Below are positions 1-30,900 of a stretch of DNA of 64,000 nucleotides, in pieces. Each line of letters opens with the position of its first letter. Position 1 is the stretch's first letter. The notes beneath the pieces were generated by a model. It ran no database searches. It had not been told where the DNA came from and worked only from the letters and a program-made list of their open reading frames with translations. Origin of the DNA: Ovis canadensis (taxonomy: Eukaryota > Chordata > Mammalia > Artiodactyla > Bovidae). Made by a program: the position numbers and the translations under genes. The stretch covers positions 36,062,501 to 36,126,500 of the forward strand of contig NC_091255.1 of the NCBI RefSeq assembly GCF_042477335.2, written 5' to 3'.

Positions 1-83
1 GGCAGGGAGGCATGTCAGGGGGTGGGGGGAGCCCAGGACTGGAGTTAGGAGAGCACCTGGCTAACAGAAGCCTGGTATCCTAG

Positions 84-18152
<18,069 letters not shown>

Positions 18153-18760
18153 CCGGATCCCAGGCCTGCCCTTCACCCAGGTCCCGGCCTCGAGGTCGAC
18201 CCCCAGCTCAGGCTCCGGGGCCTGCTGCCAATCCTCCACCTTCCCCTCCCCTTGGGCCACCACTGGGCTAGGAGCCCCTCTGCCCCTCTCTACAGTTCTC
18301 TTCAAGAAGGGCCCTTGTTATTCTCCACCCCATGCACCTTTCCCACCACACTTTGAAGACTGCTGGTGAGAAGGGGTCTGGGTGGAAGGTGGTGAGCAGG
18401 GTCTTCCGAGTACCTTTATCCCCCACTGCCAAACATACACAGCTTCCCAATAAAATGGTTGTGGGGAGGAGAGAGGTGGAGCCTCCCCGGGTTTTACTCC
18501 TGCAACATCAACTCCATCTCTTGCAGAAGTGGGGGGTTAGCTTTGCCTAGCCTGTAGGAACTTTGGTGGGGAAGAGCTTTGAAGAGAGGCAGGTGACTTT
18601 AGAGGGGGGTGACAATGAGCCCTGGGAAGGTGGAAGAGAAGAGGAGGGGCGGATCCATGTTTCCTTCCCCTCCCTCCCTGCAGATGGAAGGGTGGAGCAG
18701 TTACCAGGGAGGGAGTCCATTGCTGTTCAGCCTCAGAATAAAGGCGCCGTTCACTGGCTC
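18153..18760 (+). terminator. CHD3: CHD3 3' UTR with polyadenylation signals
   Basis: AATAAA occurs at 18449-18454, 297 nt after the stop, followed by a GT-rich stretch (ggttgtggggagg). A second AATAAA is at 18737-18742. Further downstream, around 19265-19325, a tataaa followed by a T/GT-rich tract could be a distal site. Which site dominates cannot be told from sequence. Confidence 0.6.
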
Positions 18761-21251
18761 AGTTACCTCCTGCGTACCGGCATCTTGTGTTGGCAATCTT
18801 CCCCCCTCCCTAGGGACCAGTGACCACCTCTGCAAAGAGTAACATTTGGGTGATACTCCCTTAAGCCAAAGAGGAGCTCCCCAATCTGTTCTAGGGACCC
18901 AAGTAACCTAGAAAGGGTGGCAGAGAACACAATGGGCCAGACATGGGGGGAGCCCCCAGTTTTGGGGCTCAGGTTCTTAGAGGATTTCTACCTTCCCTCC
19001 TGAAGACCTGGATGTGGACTAGAGTGGGTCAGGCAGGGGGCTTAGTCAGGAAACTACCTTGCCTTCAAGACCAGAGCAGAATAGCAGAGGGCAGGCTGGG
19101 GAGACATGGGCACACCCTCCTCCCCAGGAGGGGCTGGGGAGAGTGGCAGTTTGCATGGCGAACCCCCCACTTCCTCTTTGCTCCCCTTCACTTTCTGGCT
19201 GCCCCTCTCCCAGTCTCTTCACACCCACTCCGGGCCTGTCCCAGTCCCCTCTTCTGTATCAGGTTTATTGGTTGTACATATAAATTATACTTTCCTTTCT
19301 GTGTGCTCTGTTATTTTTGAGTGGGGGAGTTCTTTCGTTGTGGAGAGGGGGAGGGATAGGAAAAGAAAGGGTGTTGATTTCTGCCATTTTCTATTCATTT
19401 CTCTCTTTAAAAATCTTGTTGACTTTCCCTTTTCTTGTTTTTATTTCTTGGATCATCAACTAAAATTCCAAGGACCCTTTTCCAACCCTAACCCTGAGGT
19501 GATGAGCTCAGTGTGGAGGTTGACAGCAGTATAGCTCACAGGCCCCAGGGTGGGACCAGCGAGGCAGGGTTCACTGGACAGAAGAGGAATGGGAGGGGTG
19601 CCTGACAAGGTCCACGGCTGCCTTCAGTCATCCTTTGGAGCATCCTTTCCACCTTCAGGTTGTTTAGTTCTGCCGAGAGTCAGTAGAGGTCACTACAGCT
19701 TCACAGGTTCAGTTCCCAGTTTGCAGAAGCACACTTATTTATTTTAAAGGAATTGGGGGGGGGTGTGTGGTCAGACCTGCATAGCTTGCCAAAGATGTGA
19801 ACTGCTAGACACTGCACCTTGACATGTGTTGTTCACTACCAGAGCTTCTTAGAAGCTGAGACCAGACACTTAAATTTTTGAGGCTATTATATTAAAAACT
19901 GTAATTCTAACAAGCAATCAGAAAACAGCAGGCTGAAGGCTGAGAAAGGGCTCCCCAAAGAGGGAAAATTTAAACTGAGACAGCAGACTTAAGGACAGGA
20001 AAAAGGCAAAAATAGGATTAGAATAATTGAGGTTTATTAATAAGTTCACATTCTTAAAACTGAGGAAAATTCAACACAGTAAACTATGCACACAAAATTT
20101 AAATTTCTTCAGTTAATAAGAGTGTCACTTTAGGAACCTTGAATAAAACTATATCATTTATATCAGTTGGGTTTTAAATATTCCAACCACAGATGGTGAT
20201 ATCCTAGATAGTCTAGAACCTGGACCAGTGCTTCTTAAATTTTTATTTAAATGGATCACCTGGGATTCCTGGTAAAATGCAGAGTCCGAGTCAGTCAGTC
20301 TAAACTGAAATCCTGAGATTCGGTACTTCCCACAAGCTCCCAGTGATGCTGATGCTGTTGGTCCTTGACTCTAACTATACTATCATGAGAGATTAACAGG
20401 ATTTTTAACTAAAACTCACACCCTAAAATTTGGTTAAGTCCAATTATGGGACACAAGTTTAAAACTGTATTATGAGCATCTTTTTTCAGTAGTGACTCTT
20501 TCCTTGGGACTGTAAAGATAACACAGATAGTATCAAAGGTTTACTATTCAATGCCTTTGCCAGATGGCACTCGAGCCTCTCCTTGATAAGCACTTATGAG
20601 CTGACTCAGATAAATGCCCTTTGGACCTTCTCATGCCTGACCTAACTGGTTAAAGGGAGATTCTGAAATGAAGCAAGGCTCCTAACCTCATAGGTAGGGA
20701 TGCATCTTGATAATTTTAGAAACAGTACTGGGGATGGGGAAACAGTAGGCATACCAGTGGAGGAGGGTAGGGTGGGTACAGTGTATTTTTCTCACTTCTC
20801 TTAAGTGCTAGAGAAGTGAGATTAACACGACATGAAAATCGGCCTCTTCTCTCCTGTTCCATCTTTAAAATCATTGACACAGAATTGCTAAAATGGGACC
20901 TGTTGCTCCCACACACCAGAGCTGCCCTGGAGAAAAGCCAAAGTCACAGCTAGGGAAACAGTCTGTCTTCTTCCCCCGAGAACGGAGACTGTTTCCATCA
21001 TCCCTAAGCCACTCCATCCTGAATACGCAAGGCTGGCACAGTCAGTAGACGGGGGCGATTCGCCTGGAAGCCTCTGCAGCGCAGTATTAACACCTCCCAG
21101 GGTGTTCCCTCCTGCCCTTGGCTCACCTCCCTCATCCATGCCAATCCAGGATGTGACGGGTGGTAGTCCTGGCATCAGACCACTGTACTACAGCGCGCCC
21201 CCGAGAACACAGCTCCCACCTTTCTTCTGCCATAGCTTCAGAGTTCCCCGG
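18761..21251. other. CHD3-RNF227 interval
   Basis: The first part to about 19330 may still be distal CHD3 3' UTR. The rest is probably RNF227 3' UTR plus spacer. On the minus strand the hexamer AATAAA (tttatt at 20033-20038) could end RNF227, giving a 3' UTR of about 1.2 kb. An old hAT-type repeat is near 20224-20375. No other coding signal was supported. Confidence 0.45.
20224..20375. repeat. old hAT/MER-type DNA transposon remnant
   Basis: The segment from gtgcttcttaaattt through 'tggatcacctggga' to 'agtgatgctgatgctgttgg' resembles the common mammalian Charlie-type MER consensus that runs from 'gtggttctcaaa' to 'gatgctgatgctgctgg'. Family name uncertain. Confidence 0.4.
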
Positions 21252-22255
<1,004 letters not shown>

Positions 22256-22774
22256 CTAGTTACTGAGCCTGAGCCCTCAATCACTGACACGGGTTTCTCA
22301 GGCTCTTTCACAACATACTTCTTAAGCCAGTGACACTGCCCGTTCTGCCCACTCTTTAGAAGGCCCCCGGGCGTTTTAGCAGACGCTGCGCTCCATTGCC
22401 CTTATCATATTAAACCTCCCTCTGTTCCTGTAAGGCTGGCTTCCCAAATTTTATTCTCCTCAAACTGTTGAATTCCCAGCCGACATCTCAACCTAAGGAG
22501 GGCCCTAGATACCAGGCCCAGGAATGCTGGGAATCTTCTTCCTGAATAGCCAGGCCTGGACACCCACGCACCATGATGGCTCCAGCAAAGCAGCCCAGCC
22601 TAAGCTGTGACTCAGGGGTCCGACTTCCGCCACGGGTAAACAGGACATAGTATTCACAGCCCACGTTCCCTCTTGGTGCCGCACCCACCCCCAGCTCTCT
22701 CCTCACCCGCCTCTCCTGGACCTACAGTCTAGGCACTGTTGTGGAGGTTCATAGGACAGAGCCTAGACCCAGTT

Positions 22775-22930
22775 TACCAGTTGTGACACTTTGAGCAAGT
22801 TACCTAACTCCGCTGGGCCTTGGCTTTCTCATCTATAAAATATGGATGATAATAGGATTGAATCAGCTTACATATGTAAGGTGATTAGAATGAAGCCTGG
22901 CACACAGTAAACACATATTAGCTGCTATTA
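22775..22930 (+). repeat. MIR SINE
   Basis: Matches the MIR order: gagcaagttacctaactc, ctcatctataaaatatgg, cctggcacacagtaaac. Ancient mammalian tRNA-derived SINE, sense orientation. Confidence 0.75.
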
Positions 22931-22997
22931 TTATTTTACGCCCTCTCCTATATTGTGTTCACTTTAACTTCATGGCACCCAACATATTCTTTTCTTT

Positions 22998-23115
22998 TCC
23001 TTTTTTTTGGCATAACCATGGGGGCATTCAGGATTTTACAGTCCCCAACCAGGGATCGAATCCTCACCCCATTCAGTGGAAGTGCATGGCTTAACCACTG
23101 ACAGTCCAGGCACAA
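22998..23115 (-). repeat. CHR-type SINE, antisense
   Basis: Starts with a poly-T run, then 'ccaaccagggatcgaatcc' and 'cttaaccactgacagtccagg', the reversed tRNA-Glu-like head of the ruminant CHR family. Confidence 0.7.
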
Positions 23116-23921
23116 TATTCTCAACCCCTATTTCTTTTGGTGAACACAAGATGGGATTCTCCACACTCATGGCATTTACTGGTAACAGGCAATGTAAAGC
23201 TGGTTTTTAAAAACTAGATTCTTTAAACCTTAGAGGGTAATCTTTTGTGAGAAGATATATCATTATTTTTGATTATTTTATATCTTTTCAGAACTAAGTT
23301 TTATTGTCTTACGGTTACCCAGGTAACCTTCCTCCAAAGGAAGCTATTCCAATGATGATGTCATCTCACATTTGGGGGGAACTTCTCTTTGTAATAGTGC
23401 TTAGAGATCTCACATCTTTTAATATCTTCGGTTGGTGATTAAGTCTTTTAAGGTAAAGTTGACTATATAAATGCTCCTAAAGTGGTAGACAGCCAAAGCC
23501 TTCTAGCTCTAGACCTGGGCTATCCAGTCACCTGCTCAGCTTCCTTTCTTGTTTATCAAGAATCCAAAATGATGATCTCCCCATCTAAAGCAGCATCACT
23601 TCCAATTTTCTTATCTCTTTACCCAACACCAGAAACCTAGGAGTCAAACCTAGATCCCTTCCTTGAGTTCACATTCCTTTACCTCCCTTATCACTAGGCC
23701 TGGTACATTTTGCCTCCTAAAACTAATTCATCTGCTTTTCTCTACCTCCGGTATACCACCCTGGTTCAAGCTGCCATCATCTCTTCTGTAAACAGAAGCC
23801 TCTTCACCAGTCTGTCCACAGTTATTCTGGCCTTCTGCAGACTTCTCTCCACATTGCTTACAGTAATCTTTCCAAAATTCAAGCCTAATTATGTCCTACC
23901 GTATATCCCTTCCATTCCTGT

Positions 23922-24119
23922 CAAAATCTGCCTGCAATGCAGGAGACCCGGCTTCGATTCCTGGGTCGGGAAGATCCCTGGAGAAGGAAATGGCAACCCC
24001 CTCCATTATTCTTGCCTCCCATGGGAGAATCCCATGGACAGAAGAGCCTGGCAGGCTATAGTTCATGGGGTCATAAGAGTCAGACACGACTTAGCAACTA
24101 AACCACCACCACGACATTT
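23922..24119 (+). repeat. Bov-tA SINE with target-site duplication
   Basis: tRNA-like head (ctgcctgcaatgcaggagac) plus BovB-derived body (gagaatcccatggacag... gtcagacacgacttagc). Flanked by direct repeats cccttccattcctgt at 23907-23921 and 24120-24134. Confidence 0.85.
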
Positions 24120-24149
24120 CCCTTCCATTCCTGTTAAAAACAAAAACTT

Positions 24150-24340
24150 TTACAGCAGGTGGTCCAGTGGCTATGACTCTGAGCTCCCAGTGCAGAGGGC
24201 CTGGGTTCAATCCCTGGTCAGGGAATTAGACCCCACATGCCATAACTAAAGAAAGATCTTTGTGCAACTAAAGTTCATGCATGCCTCAACTAAGACCTGG
24301 TGCAGCGAAATAAATATATAAACATTTTTTAAACAACAGA
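24150..24340 (+). repeat. CHR-type SINE
   Basis: Sense copy: ggtggtccagtggctatgac, ggttcaatccctggtcaggg, aactaagacctggtgcagc, then an AT-rich tail. Confidence 0.8.
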
Positions 24341-24399
24341 CTTTTAAAGCAGTCATGGTTTAATACCCCCAAATTCCTAAGATATATGACTTTGCTGCT

Positions 24400-24850
24400 T
24401 CTCCCATCAAGAATTGGGATCTGTTCCCTCTCCCTTGAACCTGGGCTCACCTCATGACTTGCTTTGACTAATAAAATGTGGCAGGAATGATGATGTGTGA
24501 GTTCTGGAGCCTCATTCCTTCAGAGACCTTATGGCTTCTGCCTTTGGAACACTGCCCTGAGACCACCATGTAAGGAAGTTTGCTGGTGGATGAAGCCACC
24601 TGGAGAAGGGAGGAGCCCCAGTCAACAGCCAGCACTAACGGCCAGGTGTACCAGTGAGGTCACTGGATTTTCCTGTTCAGCTGCTCTGTGAGCTGAATGC
24701 AGCCACATGAATGAGCCCAGGTGAAAACAGCAGAAGACACTCCCAGCCAATCCACAGAATCATGGAGTGAAAATAGTTTTAAAATGTTTCTTTTAGCCAC
24801 TAAATTTGGGGGATGATCTGTTGTGTATCAAGATAATGGATTTTGAGGGT
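24400..24850 (+). repeat. MLT1 (ERVL-MaLR) solitary LTR
   Basis: Landmarks in order: cccttgaacctgggctcacc, gacttgctttgactaataaa, ctgagaccaccatgtaagga, gaatgagcccaggtg-like, ttagccactaaatttggggg. These are characteristic of MLT1 LTRs. No internal coding sequence is present. Confidence 0.7.
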
Positions 24851-25307
24851 TCCCTGCTGTCCTTAGGATAAAGATAATATGCTGAAGTGCCCTACAAGGC
24901 CAAACATGCTCTGAAACCACCAAGTCTCACATTCTGCTTGCCTCTCTTCTTTAGACATTCAGCCTTTGGAGACCTCTGACTTGTCTATTTCCCCCACAAG
25001 GTTTTCCCGTGTGCTGTTCCCCTGATCTTGCTTTCACATTAGCAACACCCACTCATCCTTCAGCTCTCTTTGCAGCCTCACCATGTCAGATACTCAATGT
25101 ACAGTCTGGTAACACCAGTGCTTTCCTCTGGACTAAGTTTGTGTGTGTGTTTGGGGGTTACTTTGCCTTCCCCATCTGTAAACTCCACAAAGGTTGCTGA
25201 GCCAGGTTTTGTTCACCACTGTGTCCCTGTGCTGTACCATAGTAGGACCCGATAGATAAGTTCTCATTCAATTAATGAATGAAGTGAATGATAAATACGG
25301 TATGTGA

Positions 25308-25690
25308 GGGAATTTGCCAGTGGTCCAGTGGCTAGGACTAGGTGCTTTCTCTGCCCAGGGGGGCCCCGCTCAGGGAACTAAAATCCCACAAGAGGAGCTG
25401 CTGCTGCTAAGTCACTTCAGTCGTGTCCAACTCTGTGCGACCCCACAGACTGCAGCCCACTGGGCTCCGCTGTCCCTGGAATTCTCCAGGTAAGAACACT
25501 GGAGTGGGTTGCCATTTCCTTCCCCAATGCATGAAAGTGAAAAGTGAAAGTGAAGTCGCTCAGTCGAGTCTGACTCTTAGCGACCCCATGGACTGCAGCC
25601 CACCAGGCTCCTCCGTCCATGGGAGTTTCCAGGCAAGAGTACTGGAACAAGAGGAGCAGCATGGCCTATATATTTAACAAGGTGTGACAA
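25308..25690 (+). repeat. CHR SINE split by a nested Bov-A2
   Basis: CHR head at 25308-25398 (ccagtggtccagtggctagg ... aactaaaatcccacaagagg) continues after the insertion at about 25647-25690 (agcatggcctatatattt). The inner Bov-A2 is listed separately. Confidence 0.7.
25399..25646 (-). repeat. Bov-A2 dimeric SINE, antisense
   Basis: Two Bov-A units in tandem: agtcacttcagtcgtgtcca... and agtcgctcagtcgagtctga..., joined by the gaaagtgaaaagtgaaagtg linker. Flanked by a perfect 11-bp duplication acaagaggagc (25388-25398 and 25647-25657). Confidence 0.9.
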
Positions 25691-26449
25691 TAAAGGAAGG
25701 TTTCTTATAAGGGGTTTCTAACTGCCTCTGAAGGTAATTTTAAGAGGACTTTTAAAAAATGTTTTGAGCAATGAAGGAGGCATTAAATGAAGGAGGTTCA
25801 TGACCCTCCAAGGTAACTATTTAAGGAGAGTACCATTTTAAATTTATAAATTCTCCTATGTTTGTTACAGAATAACTAAGCTTAGTTTAGTCATACGTTT
25901 TACCTCTTTGTTTCCTCCACAGTCTTCCCAAATGAGTGGGAGATGATAGGAGTGGATGTAAGTGTTCATTAGTTGATCCGGTTGGTTGCTAATCCAGTAA
26001 ATGGCATGCTGCTGACTTCTCTCCTTTGGAAATTGGTTTTACTCTGCTCTCCCAGCTTCAGGATCAAGGAAGGGTGAGGATGGGAAGAAGGGAGATGGTA
26101 AGGTTATATTTTAAGGAAGGCAGAGCTCATCCTCCCCTGCCTTGTGATCCTTAAAGGTTGTAACTTTCCACCCACCTTCTGTCCCAGGGAAATCAGAGTT
26201 CTTTAGGGAAGAATAAGGGTAAGTATCTGACATAATCCCATTTGATTCTGCTTTTCTGCCACTCTTACACCTGATCTTTCACTTGTTTTCTTTTTATAAC
26301 AGCTCTCTTCTCTCTCCCTGCACCATTTTAACCATAGACCAGTTTTCATTTTACCTCTCCTTCCCCAAGTCCTCCATCTGAGAATAGTGCCTCCCACTCA
26401 GCCACAAGAAAACCACCCAGACAGTTTTTTGGATAGTGTGGGTATCAGG

Positions 26450-26667
26450 TTTCCCAGGTGGCACCAGTGGTAAAGAACCTGCCTGCCAGTGTAGGAGATG
26501 TTAGAAACACAGGTTCGATCCCTGGGTCAGGAAGAACCCCTGGAGGAGGAAATGGCAATCCACTTCATTATTTTGCCTTGAGAACCCCATGGACAGAGGA
26601 GCCTGGCAGGCTATGATCCAGAGGGTTCCAAAGAGTCAACCATGGCTGAAGCAACTTGGCATGCACT
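26450..26667 (+). repeat. Bov-tA SINE with target-site duplication
   Basis: Head caccagtggtaaagaacctg and body gagaaccccatggacagagg. Flanked by gggtatcagg at 26440-26449 and 26668-26677. Confidence 0.85.
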
Positions 26668-27000
26668 GGGTATCAGGAAAGAGGAAAATAAGACCCATGG
26701 CTAATGTAACTTTTCAAAACAAAACAAGAGTAAGAGTGTCAGAGGGAGGAGAAACACAGCTATGAAGCCAGACCTCTGGGTTCCAAGGCATGTGGTGACT
26801 GAAAGAGGAAAACCTGGTCTTTGATGAGATCAGTGACTAGGCGCAAGATGCCTGGGTCACTAAGGTACATGAGCAGTGGAGAGGAAGAGTCCTGGAGTTT
26901 TCTACTGGCAGGGGGCTAGGGAGTCAAACAGGTAAGACTGAGAGCCTAACGCTCAACCCCCAGCAACTTCAGGCGCAGTAAGTAATGATCAAGCTGAGAT

Positions 27001-27006
27001 TTTATT
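27001..27006 (-). terminator. KCNAB3: candidate KCNAB3 polyadenylation signal
   Basis: AATAAA on the minus strand about 930 nt past the stop codon. No nearer canonical hexamer was noticed. Assignment is inferred. Confidence 0.4.
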
Positions 27007-27888
27007 TACAGTTCCCTGGGAAGTCTTGCACAAGAGAGGCCATCATTATTGCTTTAAGATTATTGCCAGGAGGAAGACCACAGTCCTCCCCTGCCAGGTA
27101 GGAAGTCCTGCTCAAGGCTCAAAGGTTTATCCCCAGATCTTTTATGTTAGCCCCATTTCCCTGCCTTGACCTAAAGGCTGTCACTGTTTTCTGCAAAGTG
27201 AGGCCCAGTGTGCTTTCCAAGGTCTTCCCTGGCCACTTCCGCCAGGACACTCTATACACTGGCCATCAAATTTCCCTCACCGGTGCTTTGCTACTGCACT
27301 CCCCACTCTACCCCTCTCCACAAGAACAAAGCATCAATACGAATTCTAGTTTTATGCCTTTCTCTACCTCCTGGCTGAGGCAGGGTCCCCGGTTTCCCAA
27401 AAGTCATCATTTACTTCCTGCCAGGACCAGCCTGGCTTCCTTTGTAACGATTTTAAGAGTCCCATTTCCTTTTTTCCAGGTGACACCACAACTCACTTCT
27501 TATTAGAACTCACAACTCCTTGATGACATTTCAAGGGCCACTTTCGAGGTACTCTGCGTGGGTCTTGTATATGCCTTTTTGTTTTTCTCTGGACCTCGGC
27601 GATTAGGGGAAGAGAGAAGGAGCGAGACCAAGTGGCAGAGAGGGGACGGCCCAGTAGCTCATGCCCAGGATTAGCAGGAAGGCCTAGGTGGACGTAGCAG
27701 GGGGCGGCGGACTACTTTCCCTCTCAAGCCCCACTGCGGGAGGATATGGCTTTGTTCATGCTATCGCTACTCGAAGCTGGAACTCGTTAGTGGGCGGGGT
27801 CGCCCTGTCTCAGCCGCTGCGTGGAGGGATCCGGAGCGGGAGGGAGGCAGAGGCGGGGACGCGTTTCTAGGGGGTTGCAGCGGCTCCG

Positions 27889-27932
27889 GATTCGGGTTCC
27901 TGCGTCCCCGGATTCGGGTTCCTGCGTCCCCG
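27889..27932. repeat. 22-bp perfect tandem duplication next to the KCNAB3 stop
   Basis: Two identical 22-bp units beginning gattcgggttcc (27889-27910 and 27911-27932), five bases 3' of the KCNAB3 stop codon, in its 3' UTR. Confidence 0.9.
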
Positions 27933-27937
27933 GTGGA

Positions 27938-30900
27938 CTATTTCTTGGGATGCGGCTTGTTGCCCAGGAGCCCGTCTATCTCCATCACCGTCTGCGGGGT
28001 CAGCTGATTCAGCACCTGGAATTGAATGGGGTGATGGAGAGAATGGTACATGCAGGGTCCTTGAAAGAGGGCAGGAGGTTCGAGGACCCGGGGAGCCTCA
28101 CAGCGAGGTGAACTCACAGCTGTGCTTCTGCTTTACCTTCTAACCCTGGGACCGCTCATTTGCAAAGTGAAGTGCCTCACCTTAGGCCCATTCTGGGTTG
28201 GCCATCAAGGTCTTGACTGCTGGGGAAGGGGACAGAGATGAGCTCTGGCTCTGACTCCCTCGCTCACCTGCAGGGCGCCCAGGTGCTCCACCAGCTGCTC
28301 CGCACTGGACACCCCCAGCAAGACCGAGCTGACCCCCTCACTGCGGAGACACCACGCTGGGCCCGAGAAGGAAAAAGAGAGAGAACTGGTGGGAAACAAT
28401 GAACACCCAGACTTCAGAGGGGTCTCTGAGGAAGAAGGACCGCCCCAGGAGCAAACCAGTCTGTGGTGTGGTAGCTCTTAGGCGGAGACAAGGACCCTGC
28501 AGGGTCCAGGGCTGGCAGTGTCTCACCAATAGCAAGCTGTGCCACAGTGCAGCCCAGCTGGTGAGCGATGGGGAGAAGGTCCATGACTTTGGCTTGTTGT
28601 TTCTTGCCATCCTCACTTTGCACTTTGTCTTTGTGCCACTGGTAGCCCTGGAGGCCAAGGAGATTCCTCAAAAGACCATTTTTCACTCAGTCCACTCCTG
28701 CCATCCCAAGCCCCAGATCTCACCTTGATGGTGACCCTGCAGGTATCTGGGACTCGCCCATCATACTTGCTAGTGATGAGGCCACAGGCCAGAGGGGACC
28801 AGGTGACTGAACCAACACCTAAGACGGAGAGGACGGGATGTGGGAAGGGGATCTCAGTGATGGTGAGGCCGAGGGAAAGGCAGGGATGAGGGGACTGCGA
28901 ACCAATCTTGTGGTAGAGCTCTGGCAGCTGCATCTCCACCTTCTCTCTCTGAAACAGATGGTGCTCAGCTTGTTCACACACTGGAGGGATCAGATTGAAC
29001 TGTCTGGCCATGGAGTAGGCCTCCTGGGTTGGGGCGGGGAAAGATGGGTGTCAGAGTACTCCTTCCATTGTCTTCCACTCCCCCCTCCTCCAGCAGAGTG
29101 GGGTTGGGAGTGGCCACGTGAAAGGTGGTAACAAGTTGTGAGCCGGGGGCAGTAGGTGGCACACTCACCATGATTTCTGCAGCCCCCCATCGGGATGTCC
29201 CCCAGTATAGGGCCAGGCCCTGGTTGATGACGTAGGTCATGGCTCGCACAATCTCTAGGCACATAGGAGAAGGAAAGCTTCACTCTCAGACCCCTGGCAT
29301 CCTGGGTTCCGGATCTACAGACCTCCACCTGCCCCACCAAGACCCCACTCATCCCTGTGAGAGGTTGGCATCTGCTCTTCACTTCCCTCCCTGTCCAAGT
29401 CCTGGGGTCTGAGCCTCCACTGTGGAACTTGGGAGACCTCCTGAGCAGGGCCTGGCTTCTGCTGAAGGTTTAAGAAGTGCTCAGTTTTGAAGGGCTGTCA
29501 GGGTTGAGGTGCTGCTTTACCCTCCATGGGACTGTTGGGATCTGAACGATTGGCAAAGACGATGTCCACATATCCCAACTGGAGGCGTTCCAGGGATCCT
29601 CGCAAGCCTGGGGTAAGCACAGGGAGAGGAAGGTAAGCTCTCCAGCTTTAGCTGCCTAAGAATTCAGACCTTACCCCTCTGCCAAGGACACCTAAATCCC
29701 AGCTTTCCTATTCAGAGCTTCAGACTTGGAGCTTCAGAGAATATTCCCAACTTCTCTAGCTTCCGTCCTCAGCCAGCTCAGGTTCCCAGTCCCTCTCACC
29801 TTCAATGATGTGTTTGCGGCTCAAGCCTCGCTCGGTTTCTGCCCTGTAGGAAAAGATAACTCAAAGATGAGGTGCGTCAAAGATAAGGGACCAGGGCTGG
29901 CCTGGAGTCATGAGGAACCGAGGTGGTAGGGGTCCTCACAGGCAGGAGGCAGAGCTGGGGGAGCAGGTGCCTGGTCTGCGTTCCCCAGCCCATCCCATGC
30001 ACCTTCACACAGTCTGCAGATCTCCCTAACTATAGAGAGGCAGCCACTTACTGTCCTCCCCCAAAAATCTTGGTGGTGATGACATAGCTTGATCTCCTAG
30101 AGAAAAAGAGAAATGGGAGACCCAGCCAGAAAAGGATGTGGGGATGATCGTGTCCCCAGAAACACCCCACACCCCCAAACATGTCTTACCTCCAACCTTT
30201 GCTCTTGAGGATGTTCCCTAGGGTTCTTTCAGCCCTGGAAGGAAAACAAGGCAAGAAGCACTGACTCCTCCAAGATGGATCAGTTTCTTTCCCTCCTCCC
30301 ACCTTTCCCTTCAACTGATTTCTCCCTTGTAAAATGGAACATAAATGAGAAGCCCATTGGGCCATCAGTCCCATTCTAAACTAAATAAAAGGGGCTCCTG
30401 GAAGTAGGGTTACAGTCGTACGTTTTCATTCATTCACTGAACAAATACCAGTTGTGCAACAGTGAACCAAGCTCTGTTCTGGGTGCTGAAGGGATAGAAA
30501 AGGATGAGAGAAGAGGGACCAACTACAGTGATGCTGGGGAGGATACTGTCTCATCTGTTTCCAACCATCTGTGTTGCCTTCTCCCTTCTTTTAGTCTCTG
30601 CAAAGTCCCACCCAGGTCTTCTCCCGCATTGCAGGTGGATCCTTCACCAACTGAACCAGCAGGGAAGCCCAAGAATACTGGAGTGGGTAGCCTATCCCTT
30701 CTCCAGGGGATCTTCCCGACCCAGGAATCAAATCGGGGTCTCTTGCATTGCAGCTAGATTCTTTACCAGCTGAGCTACCATGGAAGCCCGTGTAGGTACT
30801 TAGGTGACATGGGAAAGAACAAGACAAGTTCTATGGAGGGAGGACCCTCTCCGTTGAGCAGCAGATATGGCCTTGTAAACCAGTGATTGATGAACTGTGT

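Larger units (their letters stand above)
23560..25295 (+). repeat. L2 LINE segment broken by four insertions
   Basis: L2-like text at 23560-23921 (ending ttcaagcctaattatgtcc) and at 24860-25295 (cctacaaggcc...ctctgacttg...ctcattcaattaatgaatgaa) frames a Bov-tA (23922-24119), a CHR (24150-24340) and an MLT1 LTR (24400-24850). A CHR follows at the 3' end. The two L2 parts might be separate copies. Confidence 0.5.
22260..27937. other. RNF227-KCNAB3 intergenic region
   Basis: About 5.7 kb with no supported gene apart from the KCNAB3 3' end. It holds a MIR, CHR and Bov-tA SINEs, an L2 3' segment broken by several insertions, an MLT1 LTR and a nested Bov-A2. The minus-strand AATAAA at 27006-27001 is a candidate KCNAB3 polyadenylation signal, which would give a 3' UTR of about 0.95 kb. 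27580-27940 is moderately GC-rich. Confidence 0.6.

Noticed and set aside
24400-24850. Endogenous retroviral gene content near the MLT1 LTR
   Set aside because: Only a solitary LTR-like sequence is present; no gag, pol or env reading was found.
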